Shown: positions 25,061-34,539 of the stretch, piece by piece
Numbering within the stretch: position 1 is the first letter of the stretch
How the letters are laid out: the number at the start of each line of letters is the position of its first letter
Assembly (NCBI GenBank): GCA_965276765.1
Contig: OZ255627.1
Location: 744,001-808,000 of the forward strand
From: G965276765 sp965276765
GTDB lineage: Bacteria > Actinomycetota > Acidimicrobiia > Acidimicrobiales > Palsa-688
Length of the DNA stretch: 64,000 nucleotides
Direction of reading: 5' to 3'
Made by a program: the position numbers and the translations under genes
The notes under the pieces: model-generated
The model's database searches: none
Told to the model about the DNA's origin: nothing
Seen by the model: only the letters and a program-made list of their open reading frames with translations

Positions 25061-25456
25061 TCAGATAGCGACGACGTGGACGAGGTCTTGAAGCCCTGCG
25101 AAGTCATCGCCATTGCGGGTGTAGAGGTCGAGACCGTTGGCGTGTGCGGTGGCTGCGATCAGTAGGTCCGCAAATCGGCGGCGCGGCTTGCGCCCTTCGC
25201 TTACCACGGCGGCAACCACGAGTCCGTAGCTGCGCACGGCGGTGCCGTCAAAGCGGAGCGGCTCCAGCGTCGCCTCGACTTCCTGGAGCCGCGCCTGGCG
25301 TTTCGCGGCCTCGGCCGGGGTGGCGGCGAGGAGCGGTCCGGCCGCCAGCTCGGCCGCAGTGATCGCAGAGATCGCCATCTGTTCCGGCAGAGCCGCGGCG
25401 ACGATCGGATCGTGCCAGTCGATTACGACCGAGGTATCGAGCAGCGCGGACGTCAC
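25061..25456 (-). CDS. PIN-domain ribonuclease toxin (VapC-like)
   Basis: 131 residues from GTG 25456. PIN acidic residues are visible: LLDTSVVIDWHD (Asp), AITAAELAAG (Glu), FADLLIAATA (Asp) and the ARN-type TRNGDDFAGL (Asp). VapC toxins cleave tRNA or rRNA with Mg2+. One base separates it from the upstream antitoxin, the standard order for such pairs. Confidence 0.92.
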   Translation of the reverse strand: MTSALLDTSVVIDWHDPIVAAALPEQMAISAITAAELAAGPLLAATPAEAAKRQARLQEVEATLEPLRFDGTAVRSYGLVVAAVVSEGRKPRRRFADLLIAATAHANGLDLYTRNGDDFAGLQDLVHVVAI

Positions 25457-25457
25457 G

Positions 25458-25706
25458 TCACAGTCCCTGGTCGATCACCCGGTCGAGGTCGGCTCGAAAT
25501 TGGTGCCTATCGATTCGCACGCCGGCTGCGGCCAGGACCGCAACCTCCTCGCGGGAGATGAAGGCGCGGCGGCCGGCCCGGAGCGGCCGGAGCTCGGCGA
25601 CGGGTTCGCCGTTGCGCGTAACAACGAAGGTCTCGCCAGCCACCACGGCTTCGATCACCTTCGCGTTGTCGTTGCGCAACTCGCGCTGCGCGATGGTCTT
25701 CGTCAT
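25458..25706 (-). CDS. Phd/YefM-type antitoxin
   Basis: 82 residues from ATG 25706, beginning MTKTIAQRELRNDNAKVIEA and continuing GETFVVTRNGEPVAELRPL, the hallmark Phd/YefM DNA-binding fold. The C-terminal part should wrap and inhibit the PIN toxin encoded next. Such antitoxins repress their own promoter. The 47-bp gap upstream is short and shows no clear palindrome. Confidence 0.9.
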   Translation of the reverse strand: MTKTIAQRELRNDNAKVIEAVVAGETFVVTRNGEPVAELRPLRAGRRAFISREEVAVLAAAGVRIDRHQFRADLDRVIDQGL

Positions 25707-25753
25707 ACCCAACTGTAGCAAGAGATGCGACGATTGCGACGGTCGGGGACGGT

Positions 25754-26689
25754 TTATCGGTGCGAGACGGCCGAGCGCCGAAAGGCGGCCCAGTCGTGGA
25801 CGGGCCACATGTCCTGATCCTCGCCCCAGCCCTCCTCGCCGTCGACTTCCCAGCGCAACAGGCTGTTCACGTCGATGAACGTGTGACGGTTGATCACGAT
25901 CCGACTGAGTGGCTCGCCGACGGCATGCAACTCACGGCCGAGCGCGTCGACGCCGCGCAGCTCCACCCGACAGAGATAGCCGGTCGCCGGATCTCGCTCG
26001 ACGCTCCGCTCCCCTGAGACCAGTTTGGCAAGCCGACCGTCCCGGCGAAGAAAGCCGTAGGTGACCGGGTCGTGGACGTCACCCGGGTCGGTGACGGCCA
26101 GGAAGGCATGGCGATCGTTGACGACGCCATCCACGTAGCTGCCGCGCTGGGGACGCCGTTCGGAGCGCGGACCCCAGCTGCGATCCCGGAGGGCCAGGCA
26201 GTCGATGGGCACGTCCTCGCCATGAACGACGAGGTGGCCGTGGACCCGGCCGAACTGGTCGAAGTGCTGCGATGGACCGAAGACCGATGCGTCGGTCACG
26301 AGAGGCTCTGGCTCCATGACCCCGTCGAAACGGAGGTCGACCGTGAGCCTTCCGGGGTCGTCGTAGCCGAGGGCGTAGGAGCTGCGGGGCTCGAGGCAGC
26401 GGATCGACACCCCCGACGGCAGGGTGATGCCGTCCAAGTCCTGGTCCTGGGGCAGTCGGAGCGCCGAGTAGTTGGCCGAATAGAGGACTTCCCAGGGAAG
26501 GTCGGCGGTGTCGTCCCACACCCAGATGCCGCCGGCCACGGTGCCGATGTTGGGCCGCGCCATCGTGTAGACCCATCCACCGAGACGACGATCGGCGTTG
26601 TAGAACGAGAACCAGCTCGTCTCCGTCGCCCACCAGCGGTCACCGAGCACCTGGAAATGGAAGCGGTCGTCGCGGTCGGTGAAGGTCAA
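25754..26689 (-). CDS. Conserved protein of unknown function (DUF7064/DUF7065-like)
   Basis: 311 residues, rich in Trp, Asp and beta structure (RWWATETSWFSFYN, LRDRSWGPRSERRP, DMWPVHDWAAF). It resembles the paired DUF7065/DUF7064 proteins, related in fold to CrtC/AttH-like lipocalins; this is recalled resemblance, not a search. No catalytic motif is certain. Its ATG overlaps the CoA-transferase stop (26686-26689), so it is last in the hydantoinase-type operon and probably acts on the same substrate. Confidence 0.6.
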   Translation of the reverse strand: MTFTDRDDRFHFQVLGDRWWATETSWFSFYNADRRLGGWVYTMARPNIGTVAGGIWVWDDTADLPWEVLYSANYSALRLPQDQDLDGITLPSGVSIRCLEPRSSYALGYDDPGRLTVDLRFDGVMEPEPLVTDASVFGPSQHFDQFGRVHGHLVVHGEDVPIDCLALRDRSWGPRSERRPQRGSYVDGVVNDRHAFLAVTDPGDVHDPVTYGFLRRDGRLAKLVSGERSVERDPATGYLCRVELRGVDALGRELHAVGEPLSRIVINRHTFIDVNSLLRWEVDGEEGWGEDQDMWPVHDWAAFRRSAVSHR

Positions 26690-27876
26690 AGCGCTCCGTC
26701 GGCAGCGAGTCGGTCGACCTCTTCTTCGCTCACGCCGAAGCGTCCGAGGACTGCCTTGGTGTGTTCACCCAGGCTCGGACTCGGACGGGGCAGGTCCCGT
26801 GGCGCGCTCTCGAAGATCAGAGGACTCTGGGGCACGATCACCCTGCCCATCTCCGGATGGTCGACGTACTGCAGCATCCGTCGCTCCCAGAGGTTCTCGT
26901 CGTCAACCACCTCCTGGAGCTCTTTCACCTCGGCGCAGGGGACCTGCCCCTCTTGGAGGATCTCCACGAGGTGGGCTTTGCCATATTCTCCGGTCCAAGC
27001 GGCGACGATCTCGTCGACGGCGTCCATGTGTTCGACCCGGTCCTTGAGGCTGCCGAAGCGGGGGTCGGCAAGCAACCCGGGACGGTCCATCAACACGACG
27101 AGCCGCTCCCAATGCGTCTCGTTGACGCAGATGATGGCGACATACCCGTCCGATGCCGGGTACACGTTGTAGGGCGATTCGGCCAGGCCGGAGTGGCGGT
27201 TGCCGGTCCGCTGGGAGGCGGCGTCACCGCCACCGAGGAGCAGCCCGAGGGCCGACATCAGGCTGGGGAAGACCGACTCCTGCATCGTCACCTCGACGGT
27301 GTCGCCGAGCCCAGTCCGCTCCCGACGGTAAAGGGCGGTGACGATCGCCCCGTAGAGGTGAATGCCGGCCAGGAAATCGCAGATGGCAGGGCCGGCCTTG
27401 ACCGGCGGTCGATCGGGGTACCCAGTGATGGCCATCACCCCGGCCAGGGCCTGCACGGTAAGGTCCATGGCCGCGTAGTTCCTGTACATCCCCGACGAGC
27501 CGAACCCGGAGCCCGAGGCGTAGATGAGCCGGGGATTGCGCTCACGAAGCACATTGGCGCCGAGCCCGAGCCGGCCCATGGCGCCGGGGGTGAAGTTCTC
27601 GATTACGACGTCGGCCTGGCCGACCATGTCGAGAAACACTTCCTTGGCCCTCGGGTGCTTGAGGTCGAGGGTGATACCAAGCTTCTCGCTGTTGAGCATC
27701 ACAAATGGATAGGCGGCGCCGCCGACGACCCCGCGCCTTCGCAGGTTCTCTCCGCCGGGGGGCTCGATCTTGATCACCTCGGCGCCGGCCAGGGCGAGCA
27801 ACATCCCGCAGTAGGCACCGTTGTAGATCTGGCCGAGATCGAGGACGCTCAGGCCATCCAGGGGTTTGGCGCTCAC
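26686..27876 (-). CDS. Family III CoA-transferase (CaiB/BaiF)
   Basis: 396 residues from GTG 27876, which overlaps the hyuB TGA (GTGA). Typical segments are LSVLDLGQIYNGAYCGMLLA, LNSEKLGITLDLKHP and VVIENFTPGAMGRLG. The catalytic Asp is D167 in AGPAICDFLAG. CoA transfer coupled to an ATP-dependent hydantoinase/carboxylase-like pair is unusual and suggests that the acid made by HyuAB is activated directly. Confidence 0.92.
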   Translation of the reverse strand: MSAKPLDGLSVLDLGQIYNGAYCGMLLALAGAEVIKIEPPGGENLRRRGVVGGAAYPFVMLNSEKLGITLDLKHPRAKEVFLDMVGQADVVIENFTPGAMGRLGLGANVLRERNPRLIYASGSGFGSSGMYRNYAAMDLTVQALAGVMAITGYPDRPPVKAGPAICDFLAGIHLYGAIVTALYRRERTGLGDTVEVTMQESVFPSLMSALGLLLGGGDAASQRTGNRHSGLAESPYNVYPASDGYVAIICVNETHWERLVVLMDRPGLLADPRFGSLKDRVEHMDAVDEIVAAWTGEYGKAHLVEILQEGQVPCAEVKELQEVVDDENLWERRMLQYVDHPEMGRVIVPQSPLIFESAPRDLPRPSPSLGEHTKAVLGRFGVSEEEVDRLAADGAL

Positions 27877-29633
27877 ACCCTCACCCTGCGCCCGGCCCGC
27901 TCTTTCCTCGTGGCCTCCTCGTCGACGACAAAGCGCCGGTGGCCGGCGATGATCTCGGTGGGGACCAGGACGACGCCGTAGCGCTCGGCCGCGGTCTCGG
28001 CGCTGATGTAGGCCCGCTCGAGGTCGCGTCGGACGAGCTCCGGCTCGCGGAGCAGCGGATCGCCCCACCCGGCTCCCCCCGGCGAGCTGGCCTGCACGCC
28101 ATCGCCGATGTCGAGGGGCTCAGAGTCGATCTTGGAGCGCATCGGCGGGACGACCTGTTCGCCGCCGTGCAGGAGGCGTACCTCATTGGCGAGGGCCTCT
28201 CCGCCGCCTCCGACGCCCTGCGGGCTCTTGTCGGCGCGGTCGCCGAGCACGGAGGTGTGACAGGGGGCCGTGGCGCGGAAAGCGTAAGAGGTGCCACACC
28301 CGCCGGCCTGCCGCCCGGCGCCACCGGAATCCTCCCGGAGCCCGAAGCGCTCGAAACGAATGGGATAACGGTGCTCGGACGCTTCGAGGGACATGAAGTT
28401 GGCCATGGATTGCGGCGTCGTACCGTGGACGAGGCCGTCGGTGGTCGGGCTCCCGCCGTAGCCGCCCGGGTAAGGAAAGACACCGACGAAGTACTGCTGC
28501 GAGGTCGGGTGCGTCCCGGAGATGGTGACGACGCCGGTGGTACCGAAGGCGGCGGCCGGCACCCGATCAGGGACGGCCTGGGCCAGGGTGCCCATGACAA
28601 GGTCGAGGACCCTTCCGACCGGCTCGAGGTAGCCGCCGACGGGGCTCGGGTAGCGGGCGGCGAGCAGACTCCCGTCCGGGACGTGGCAGTGGACGGGGCG
28701 GAACGTGCCTCCGCTCACGGGCACGTCGGGGAAGATGTGCTTGAGGGCCACGTACACGCTCGAGATCGTCGTGTTGCGGCCCAGGTTCATCGGACCGGTG
28801 GCGGCGTCGCAGGTCCCGGCGAAGTCGATGTCCATCTCGTCGCCACTGACCTCGACGCGCACAGCCAGTCTGAGCGGCACGTCGACAAGGCCGTCGTTGT
28901 CGAGCCAGTCCTCTGCTTGATAGACGCCGTCGGGGATGTCGGTGATGTGGGACCGCATCTGGCGCTCGGAGGCCTCGACAAGTGCAGATTGGATCTCCTG
29001 CATGGTGCGAAGGCCGTAGGTCTCGAGCATGCGGTCCAAGCCCTCCCTGCCGATCTTGAAGACATTCACCATGGCCGAGAGGTCACCGGCGATCTGGTTC
29101 GGTAGGCGCACGTTGGCTCGGAACATCTCGACCAGGGCGGTATTGAGCACGCCTCGCTCGTACAACTTGACCGGCGGGATGACCAGGCCTTCTTGGTGGA
29201 TGTCGGTGGCCTTGGGCGCCCAGCCTCCCGACACGCTCCCGCCGATATCCATCCAGTGGCCGGTGTTGGCGAACAGCGCTACCAGTTCGCCCTTCCAGAA
29301 GTAGGGCACGACCAGGTTGACATCGGAAAGGTGGGTCCCACCGAGGTAGGGATCGTTGAGGATCCACACATCCCCATCCTCGAAACCGCCGACCGCGGCG
29401 GCCCGCTCGATCACGGCTTGGACCGTGAACTGCATGTTGGCCATGAACACCGGGAGTCCGACCCTGCCTTGGGCAATGGTCTCGCCCGTCACCGGGTGGT
29501 AGATCCCGTGGGCGCAGTCGTTGGTCTCGGAGATGATCGGCGAGATCGCACTGCGGATGAGCTGTGAATCCATCTCGTCGCTGATCGATTCGAGCGCTCC
29601 CCTAAGCACAGATGCGGTCACATGGTCGATCAT
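27873..29633 (-). CDS. hyuB: Hydantoinase B/oxoprolinase-family subunit
   Basis: 586 residues. HyuB family stretches include ISDEMDSQLIRSAISPIISE, GDVWILNDPYLGGTHLSDV and NLGRNTTISSVYVALKH. The C-terminus ends with PGGAGWGDPLLR. Members hydrolyse cyclic amides with ATP (hydantoins, 5-oxoproline) or form part of acetone/acetophenone carboxylases, always with an HyuA partner. Its start overlaps the HyuA stop by four bases. Substrate class cannot be chosen from sequence alone. Confidence 0.92.
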   Translation of the reverse strand: MIDHVTASVLRGALESISDEMDSQLIRSAISPIISETNDCAHGIYHPVTGETIAQGRVGLPVFMANMQFTVQAVIERAAAVGGFEDGDVWILNDPYLGGTHLSDVNLVVPYFWKGELVALFANTGHWMDIGGSVSGGWAPKATDIHQEGLVIPPVKLYERGVLNTALVEMFRANVRLPNQIAGDLSAMVNVFKIGREGLDRMLETYGLRTMQEIQSALVEASERQMRSHITDIPDGVYQAEDWLDNDGLVDVPLRLAVRVEVSGDEMDIDFAGTCDAATGPMNLGRNTTISSVYVALKHIFPDVPVSGGTFRPVHCHVPDGSLLAARYPSPVGGYLEPVGRVLDLVMGTLAQAVPDRVPAAAFGTTGVVTISGTHPTSQQYFVGVFPYPGGYGGSPTTDGLVHGTTPQSMANFMSLEASEHRYPIRFERFGLREDSGGAGRQAGGCGTSYAFRATAPCHTSVLGDRADKSPQGVGGGGEALANEVRLLHGGEQVVPPMRSKIDSEPLDIGDGVQASSPGGAGWGDPLLREPELVRRDLERAYISAETAAERYGVVLVPTEIIAGHRRFVVDEEATRKERAGRRVRV

Positions 29634-31653
29634 GATTGCTCCACCTCGAGGATCAGGTTTTCTTGCTCATCGACGTTGCCTCGGGTCCCGAGATCCACCA
29701 CCGTGGTGGTGTCGTCTTGCTCGACGATCGCAGGCCCGCTGAAGACCATTCCGGGTTCCAGGTCCTTGCGGTCATAGATAGGCGTGTCGACCCAGATCCC
29801 GCCGAAGTAGACGGGTCGGCGACGCTCGGCGACGGCTCGTCCCTCGGTCCGTGAGGAAACGGGACGCGCCGCAGGCGAGGGGCGCAGCCCGACGACCGTC
29901 GTCCGCATCGTCTCGATCAGCACCGGCAAATTGCCGAGCTGGTCACCGTACTCCTCGGAATACGCCTTCTCGAAGGCCGAGCCGAGCTCGTCGGGCCCCC
30001 ACGACGCCTCGACGGCAACTCTGATCGTGTGGGTCTGGCCGAGATAGGCCATGTCGGCGAAATGACGGATCTCTCGACGATCAAAGGTGATCCGCTGGGC
30101 GTCGAGGTCGGCACCTCCCTGTGCAACCTGCGCCTCGAGGGTGTCCCGGTAGAAGTGGGCGTCGAGGTCGTCGAGCCGGGTGGCGATCGTCTGGCCGTAG
30201 TCGTGCTGCACATCGGCCAGGGCGCAACCCACCGCGCAGAGCACCCCGGGGTACCGAGGCACGATCATGGTGGCGATGCCCACCGCCTGCATGAGCGAAG
30301 CCCCGTGCAAGGGGCCGGCTCCGCCGAACGCGACCATCGCGTAGTCCCTTGGGTCCTGGCCTGTTCGACGGAGAGCAACCGGATGCGCCCGGCCATGCGC
30401 TGGTTGACGACTGTGATGATGGCCTCCGCCATCTCCTCCACCTCGAGCTGCAGCTGCTCGCCCAGCTCACCGATACATCGGCGCGCGCCGTCGACATCGA
30501 GCATCTCGGAGTCGTCGCCGATCATCCTCCCTGGAGCGATCCGCCCGAGTACAACGTGGGCGTCGGTGACCGTCGCCTCCGTGCCGCCCCGGCGAAACGC
30601 CACGGGCCCGGGGGACGAACCGGCGCTGCGGGGCCCGACTTCCAGGATCCCGCCTCGGTCGACCGACGCGATCGATCCGCCTCCCGCACCGATGGTGTGG
30701 ACGTCGACCATCGGGATCCGCAGCGGGATCCGAAAGTCGAGATTTGTGGATTCGGCCACGTCGGGACGACCGTCCCTTACGACCGCGACGTCGAAGCTCG
30801 TACCGCCCATGTCCGCAGTGATGACATTGCGGTAGCCGGCGTCTACGGCGAGCCTGGTCGCGGCGGTGACGCCGGCGGCGGGACCCGAGCGAATGAAGTT
30901 GGCGGCGCGAGTTGGCATCTGGGCAATCGGCACGACGCCGCCGTTCGACTGCATCACGAGGGTGGTACCGGCGTACGACCGCTCCGCGAACTTCGAGGCC
31001 AGCCCGGCGGCGTACCTGGCCATCAGCGGCCTGAGGTAGCCCTCGACGACGGCAGTGCTCGTCCGCTCGAACTCGTAGAACTCCCGCAACACGTCGGAGG
31101 AGATGACGACGATCCACTCCGGGTTGGCTTCTTGGAGGAGCTCCCTGGCTCGTTGCTCGTGTGCCGGATTGGCGTACGAGTGCAAGAACGACACGACGAC
31201 CACTTCGAAGTCCGTCCGGGCCAGGTCGGCGGCGATCGCCACGAGTTGGGCCTCGTCGAGGGGCTCGACGACCTCGCCGGTGGCGTCGACCCGCTCGGCG
31301 ACCTCCCAACGACAGTCGCGAGGTATGAGGGGCTGCTGGACCCCGTCAAGCCCGTAGAGGTGGGGGCGGTCGCGGCGGCCGAGCTCGAGCACGTCGCGGA
31401 ATCCGGCCGTGGCGATGAGAGCGCTACGCGCGCCGGAGCGTTCGATGACCGCGTTGGTGGCGATGGTGGTGCCGTGCAGGATCGTTTCGAGCTCGTCCAT
31501 GGGCAACCCGGCTGTGCCCAATGCATGCAACAGCCCGAGCGAAGGGTCCTCCCGGGTAGACGGGACCTTCGTCACTCGCAGCGACCCGTCCTCGGAACGG
31601 CAGTACAGGTCGGTGAAGGTACCCCCGACGTCGATGCCGACTACGTGGTGCAT
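29630..31653 (-). pseudogene. hyuA: Hydantoinase A/oxoprolinase subunit, interrupted by a one-base frameshift near 30360
   Basis: The N-terminal part (31653 to about 30360) begins MHHVVGIDVGGTFTDLY with the ATP-binding fold (ILHGTTIATNAVIER, ITADMGGTSFDVAVV). It ends its good frame at RIRLLSVEQ. The C-terminal part resumes in another frame as DYAMVAFGGAGPLHG and runs to 29630. Adding a single C on the plus strand in the CC at 30360-30361 restores SVEQGQDPRDYAMVAFGG, the exact family consensus, and a 674-residue protein. Either a very recent mutation or a sequencing/assembly error; codons downstream look intact, so the gene may be functional. Confidence 0.9.
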
Positions 31654-31681
31654 AGAAGCATCATTTCCCCAACAAGCTAGC

Positions 31682-31789
31682 GGTCAGACCATTGGCCAGG
31701 TCCACACCTCGGTCCTATCTCGTCGTCTTACCCGCGTCAAACGAGCTTCTAACGTGGGGGATTTCGGGTTGAACTTCATTGGTCAGGCC
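31682..31789. promoter_or_regulatory. Divergent hyuA/gntR promoter region with two GGTCAGRCC sites
   Basis: GGTCAGACC (31682-31690, GT-N3-AC palindrome) and GGTCAGGCC (31781-31789) lie in the 174-bp gap between divergent hyuA (31653) and the GntR gene (31828). GTC-N-GAC is a usual half-site pattern for FCD-GntR repressors. The adjacent GntR protein is the likely binder (inference). Confidence 0.5.
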
Positions 31790-31827
31790 GTTGCTCTTCA
31801 GGCCTATGGGAGGTACGCTTTTCGCTC

Positions 31828-32604
31828 GTGAAGAGTGATGCATCCGCCTCCACGCTGTTCTTGGAGAAGCTCGAGGTGCCGAGAGCACCTGACATCCTGG
31901 CCAACGAGCTCCGGCGCCGGGTGTTCTCCGGCGAGTTGGCGGAGGGCGATCTGCTACCACCCGAGCGCACGCTCGTCGTCCAAAGCGGGCTCGGCCGTTC
32001 GTCGGTGCGAGAGGCGCTGCGAACCCTCGAGCTCGAGGATCTCATCACCCCCAAGATTGGACGCTACGGCGGGTGGGTCGTCCGCCGGCCGGGCCGGGAC
32101 TCCGTCTCCCGCTCGGTCGAGGTGTTCATCCGGGCCCGCAAAATCGACTTCACCTCGTTGCTCGAGACCCGTGAGGCGGTCGAACCGCCGTGCGCTTCCT
32201 TCGCTGCGACCAACCGCCGAACCGAGGACCTCGTCGAGCTCGAACGTCGTTGTGCCGCCATGGACGAGCTGTGGCAGGACCCGGCGTCGTACCTGGAGGA
32301 GAACCTGCGCTGGCACGCGGCCGTGGTCCAAGCCACCCACAACGAGTTGCTCATCGCCTTCATCTCCGCCCTCTCGGATGCGATCTTCGAGACGAGCGAG
32401 ATCGCCGACCTGAACTCCGAAAACATCCGCCGCACGGTCGTCCATGTGCATCGCCGGGTCACCGACGCCATCGTCGAAGGAGACGCCGACACGGCTTTTC
32501 AGAGGATGCACGCCCACCTCAGTTCCTTCCGCCAGCTGGCCACGAGGTCCACCGGCAGTGGCAAGGCGAAGCGGTCAGGCAGGCCGGCCCGTGGCTCCCG
32601 ATAG
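31828..32604 (+). CDS. GntR-family regulator (FCD domain)
   Basis: 258 residues from GTG 31828. The helix-turn-helix region reads LPPERTLVVQSGLGRSSVREA, followed by the FCD helical bundle with metal/effector-type residues (LETREAVEPPCASFAA, RWHAAVVQATHNELL). It is divergent from hyuA and probably represses that operon until its substrate or product appears. A basic tail (GSGKAKRSGRPARGSR) closes the protein. Confidence 0.9.
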   Translation: MKSDASASTLFLEKLEVPRAPDILANELRRRVFSGELAEGDLLPPERTLVVQSGLGRSSVREALRTLELEDLITPKIGRYGGWVVRRPGRDSVSRSVEVFIRARKIDFTSLLETREAVEPPCASFAATNRRTEDLVELERRCAAMDELWQDPASYLEENLRWHAAVVQATHNELLIAFISALSDAIFETSEIADLNSENIRRTVVHVHRRVTDAIVEGDADTAFQRMHAHLSSFRQLATRSTGSGKAKRSGRPARGSR

Positions 32605-33049
32605 CCGCCCGGACGCCGCGGGCCCCACCCGTTTCCTAGGGGTGGTCGAGACACCGGACATGCTGCGCAAGGTGGCACAGTCCCTGCGCACGGAAGTCGG
32701 CCCTGCGGTGGAGCGCAGCTATCCCAAGACCCAGACGTTCATGGCCGCGGTGATTCTCGAACGGTTGGCCGGCCAGCTCGAGGCACCACCCGATGATTCC
32801 GTGGCCGCCGGGGACGGCCGGCTGGGTGACGACGTCGCGGCCATCATCGGCGAACCGGCGCCCGCCTCGCTCTCCGCCGCCGTCGACCGGGTCAACGTCG
32901 AGTTGTCCGACCGGACCCTCGGCCAGCTCGTGGCCGCCCTCTACGGCGCGTCCGGCGACCTGGGCCTCGAGCGTTTCGAAGCCGCCCTGCGCCGGGTTCG
33001 CACCACGTTGCGTCGCCGTCTTGATCGTCAGCTGGCCGCGCTCTCATGA
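32591..33049 (+). CDS. DUF6285-like small protein
   Basis: 152 residues from GTG 32591, overlapping the end of the GntR gene by 14 bp. Helical throughout (ETPDMLRKVAQSLRTEVGP, FMAAVILERLAGQLEA). It resembles DUF6285 proteins, which are regularly encoded next to ACAD10/11-type phosphotransferases, as here. No enzymatic motif. It probably forms a complex with the phosphotransferase homologue that it overlaps by four bases (33046). Confidence 0.6.
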   Translation: MAPDSRPDAAGPTRFLGVVETPDMLRKVAQSLRTEVGPAVERSYPKTQTFMAAVILERLAGQLEAPPDDSVAAGDGRLGDDVAAIIGEPAPASLSAAVDRVNVELSDRTLGQLVAALYGASGDLGLERFEAALRRVRTTLRRRLDRQLAALS

Positions 33050-34083
33050 CCGAGCGAGCAGACGAACGGCTCGCGCAGCCGCTCACCGAGTACCTCGCGA
33101 CCAAGCTGCCCCAGGCCGCCAGCCTGAAGGTGAGTGGCCTGGTTCGCCCCTCGGTCGGTTGGTCACACGAGATCTGGTTGTTTGATCTTTCTTGGAATGA
33201 CGACGTCGATCATCACCTCGGCCTCTGCGTACGCATCGACCCGGGAGACACGCTCCTGCGAACCGAGTCGGATCTGGCCCAGCAATTCCGAGTGCTCGAG
33301 TGCCTGGACCCCACGCCCCTCCCGTCGCCGCACCCATACTGGTACGAAGACGATCCGGGTGTCCTCGGGGCCCCCTTCCTCATCATGGAGCGCGTCGATG
33401 GCACCTGCCCGAGTCCATGGAGCAGGGAGGGCAAGGCCTTTTACGCGGCGGCGGCGGCCAGGGGGATCATCTCGCGAAGCTTCACCGAGACCCTTGCCAC
33501 CCTGCATACGCTCGACTGGGAGGGCGCCGGTCTTTCGTTTCTCGGCGTGCCGTCCCCCGGTGAGGCCTTCGCCCGCAGCGAAGTGACGAAATGGCGGTCG
33601 CTGATCGAGGCCTCCGGCCTGGATATGGATCCGATCCTGGTCGACCTGCTGTGCCGTCTCGGACAAGACGCTCCGGTCTGCGATCATCCGGTCCTTGTCC
33701 ACGGCGCCTACAGGACCGGCAACCTCCTGGTGGCCGACGACCGCATCTCCGCAGTGCTCGACTGGGAGTTGCAGGTCATCGGCGACCCCATGTACGACGT
33801 GGCCTACGTCCTCTCGGAGCTCAACAAGGAAGGCAGCGACCTCCTCTCCCTCGTCGTGAGCCGAGAGCAGTTCATCGCCGAATATCAGGAGTTGACCGGC
33901 TTCACCGTCGACGAGGACGCCTGCCGGTACTACCAGCTCCTCTACGACATGCGAGCCATCGCCTTTTGGATGAGCGCATCGGGGCTGTACTTCTCCAACC
34001 GCAGCGCCGACCTCCGTCTGGCCCGGACGGCGTGGTCCGTGCCGCTCGTCCTCGAGCACGCCGCCAGAGACCTCGGGTACTGA
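33046..34083 (+). CDS. Aminoglycoside phosphotransferase-fold protein (ACAD10/11 kinase-like), catalytic Asp replaced by Ala
   Basis: 345 residues. The APH fold is clear (LGAPFLIMERVDGT, VLDWELQVIGDPMYDVAY with metal-binding D239). The Brenner catalytic motif, normally HGDxxxxN, reads VHGAYRTGNLL: H219 and N226 are kept, but A221 (codon GCC) replaces the catalytic Asp. In ACAD10/11-type systems this kinase phosphorylates 4-hydroxyacyl-CoA. Here it may be inactive, a pseudokinase partner of the DUF6285-like protein, or use another base. The change is one transversion from GAC. Confidence 0.82.
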   Translation: MTERADERLAQPLTEYLATKLPQAASLKVSGLVRPSVGWSHEIWLFDLSWNDDVDHHLGLCVRIDPGDTLLRTESDLAQQFRVLECLDPTPLPSPHPYWYEDDPGVLGAPFLIMERVDGTCPSPWSREGKAFYAAAAARGIISRSFTETLATLHTLDWEGAGLSFLGVPSPGEAFARSEVTKWRSLIEASGLDMDPILVDLLCRLGQDAPVCDHPVLVHGAYRTGNLLVADDRISAVLDWELQVIGDPMYDVAYVLSELNKEGSDLLSLVVSREQFIAEYQELTGFTVDEDACRYYQLLYDMRAIAFWMSASGLYFSNRSADLRLARTAWSVPLVLEHAARDLGY

Positions 34084-34098
34084 AGGCGCCTCGCCGGA

Positions 34099-34530
34099 TC
34101 AGATGAGCCGGTCCGTCGCCACGTCGGCGATGCCATCGAAGAACTGGTCGAGCACTTGTCCGAAGAGTGCCTCGTCGGGTGCGACCCGAATGAAAAGGGT
34201 CATGGAGGAGTGCAGCTTCTTGGCGTCGACGGGGCCGAATATCTCCGCCGCGCTTCGGTCGTCCGTCTCCGCGACGACCCGGGTGCACTCGATCAGTCGA
34301 GGTCCGAGCACCTCATGGTGCAGATAGCTCCGCGCCTCCTCCGACGTCGAGATGGCGAACCTTCTCGACGTCGTGCTCTGACCCAGGCCGGCGATCTGCG
34401 GGAACACGAACCACATCCAGTGGCTCGTCTTGTGTCCTCGCCGAAGCTCCCCGATGGCCCGTTCGTAGATCCCACCATCGTCCTGGGCGACGACGAACCG
34501 CTCGAGCTCAAAGGGATTGTCGTGAGTCAT
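34099..34530 (-). CDS. DUF1810 family protein
   Basis: 143 residues from ATG 34530, beginning MTHDNPFELERFVVAQDDG; a GTG nine bases upstream is possible. The conserved SHWMWFVFPQIAGLG and LGPRLIECTRVV segments mark DUF1810 (YfbU-neighbour-type small protein of unknown function). It is convergent with the phosphotransferase gene and 15 bp from it. No obvious link to the catabolic genes. Confidence 0.85.
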   Translation of the reverse strand: MTHDNPFELERFVVAQDDGGIYERAIGELRRGHKTSHWMWFVFPQIAGLGQSTTSRRFAISTSEEARSYLHHEVLGPRLIECTRVVAETDDRSAAEIFGPVDAKKLHSSMTLFIRVAPDEALFGQVLDQFFDGIADVATDRLI

Positions 34531-34539
34531 CACTTCCAC

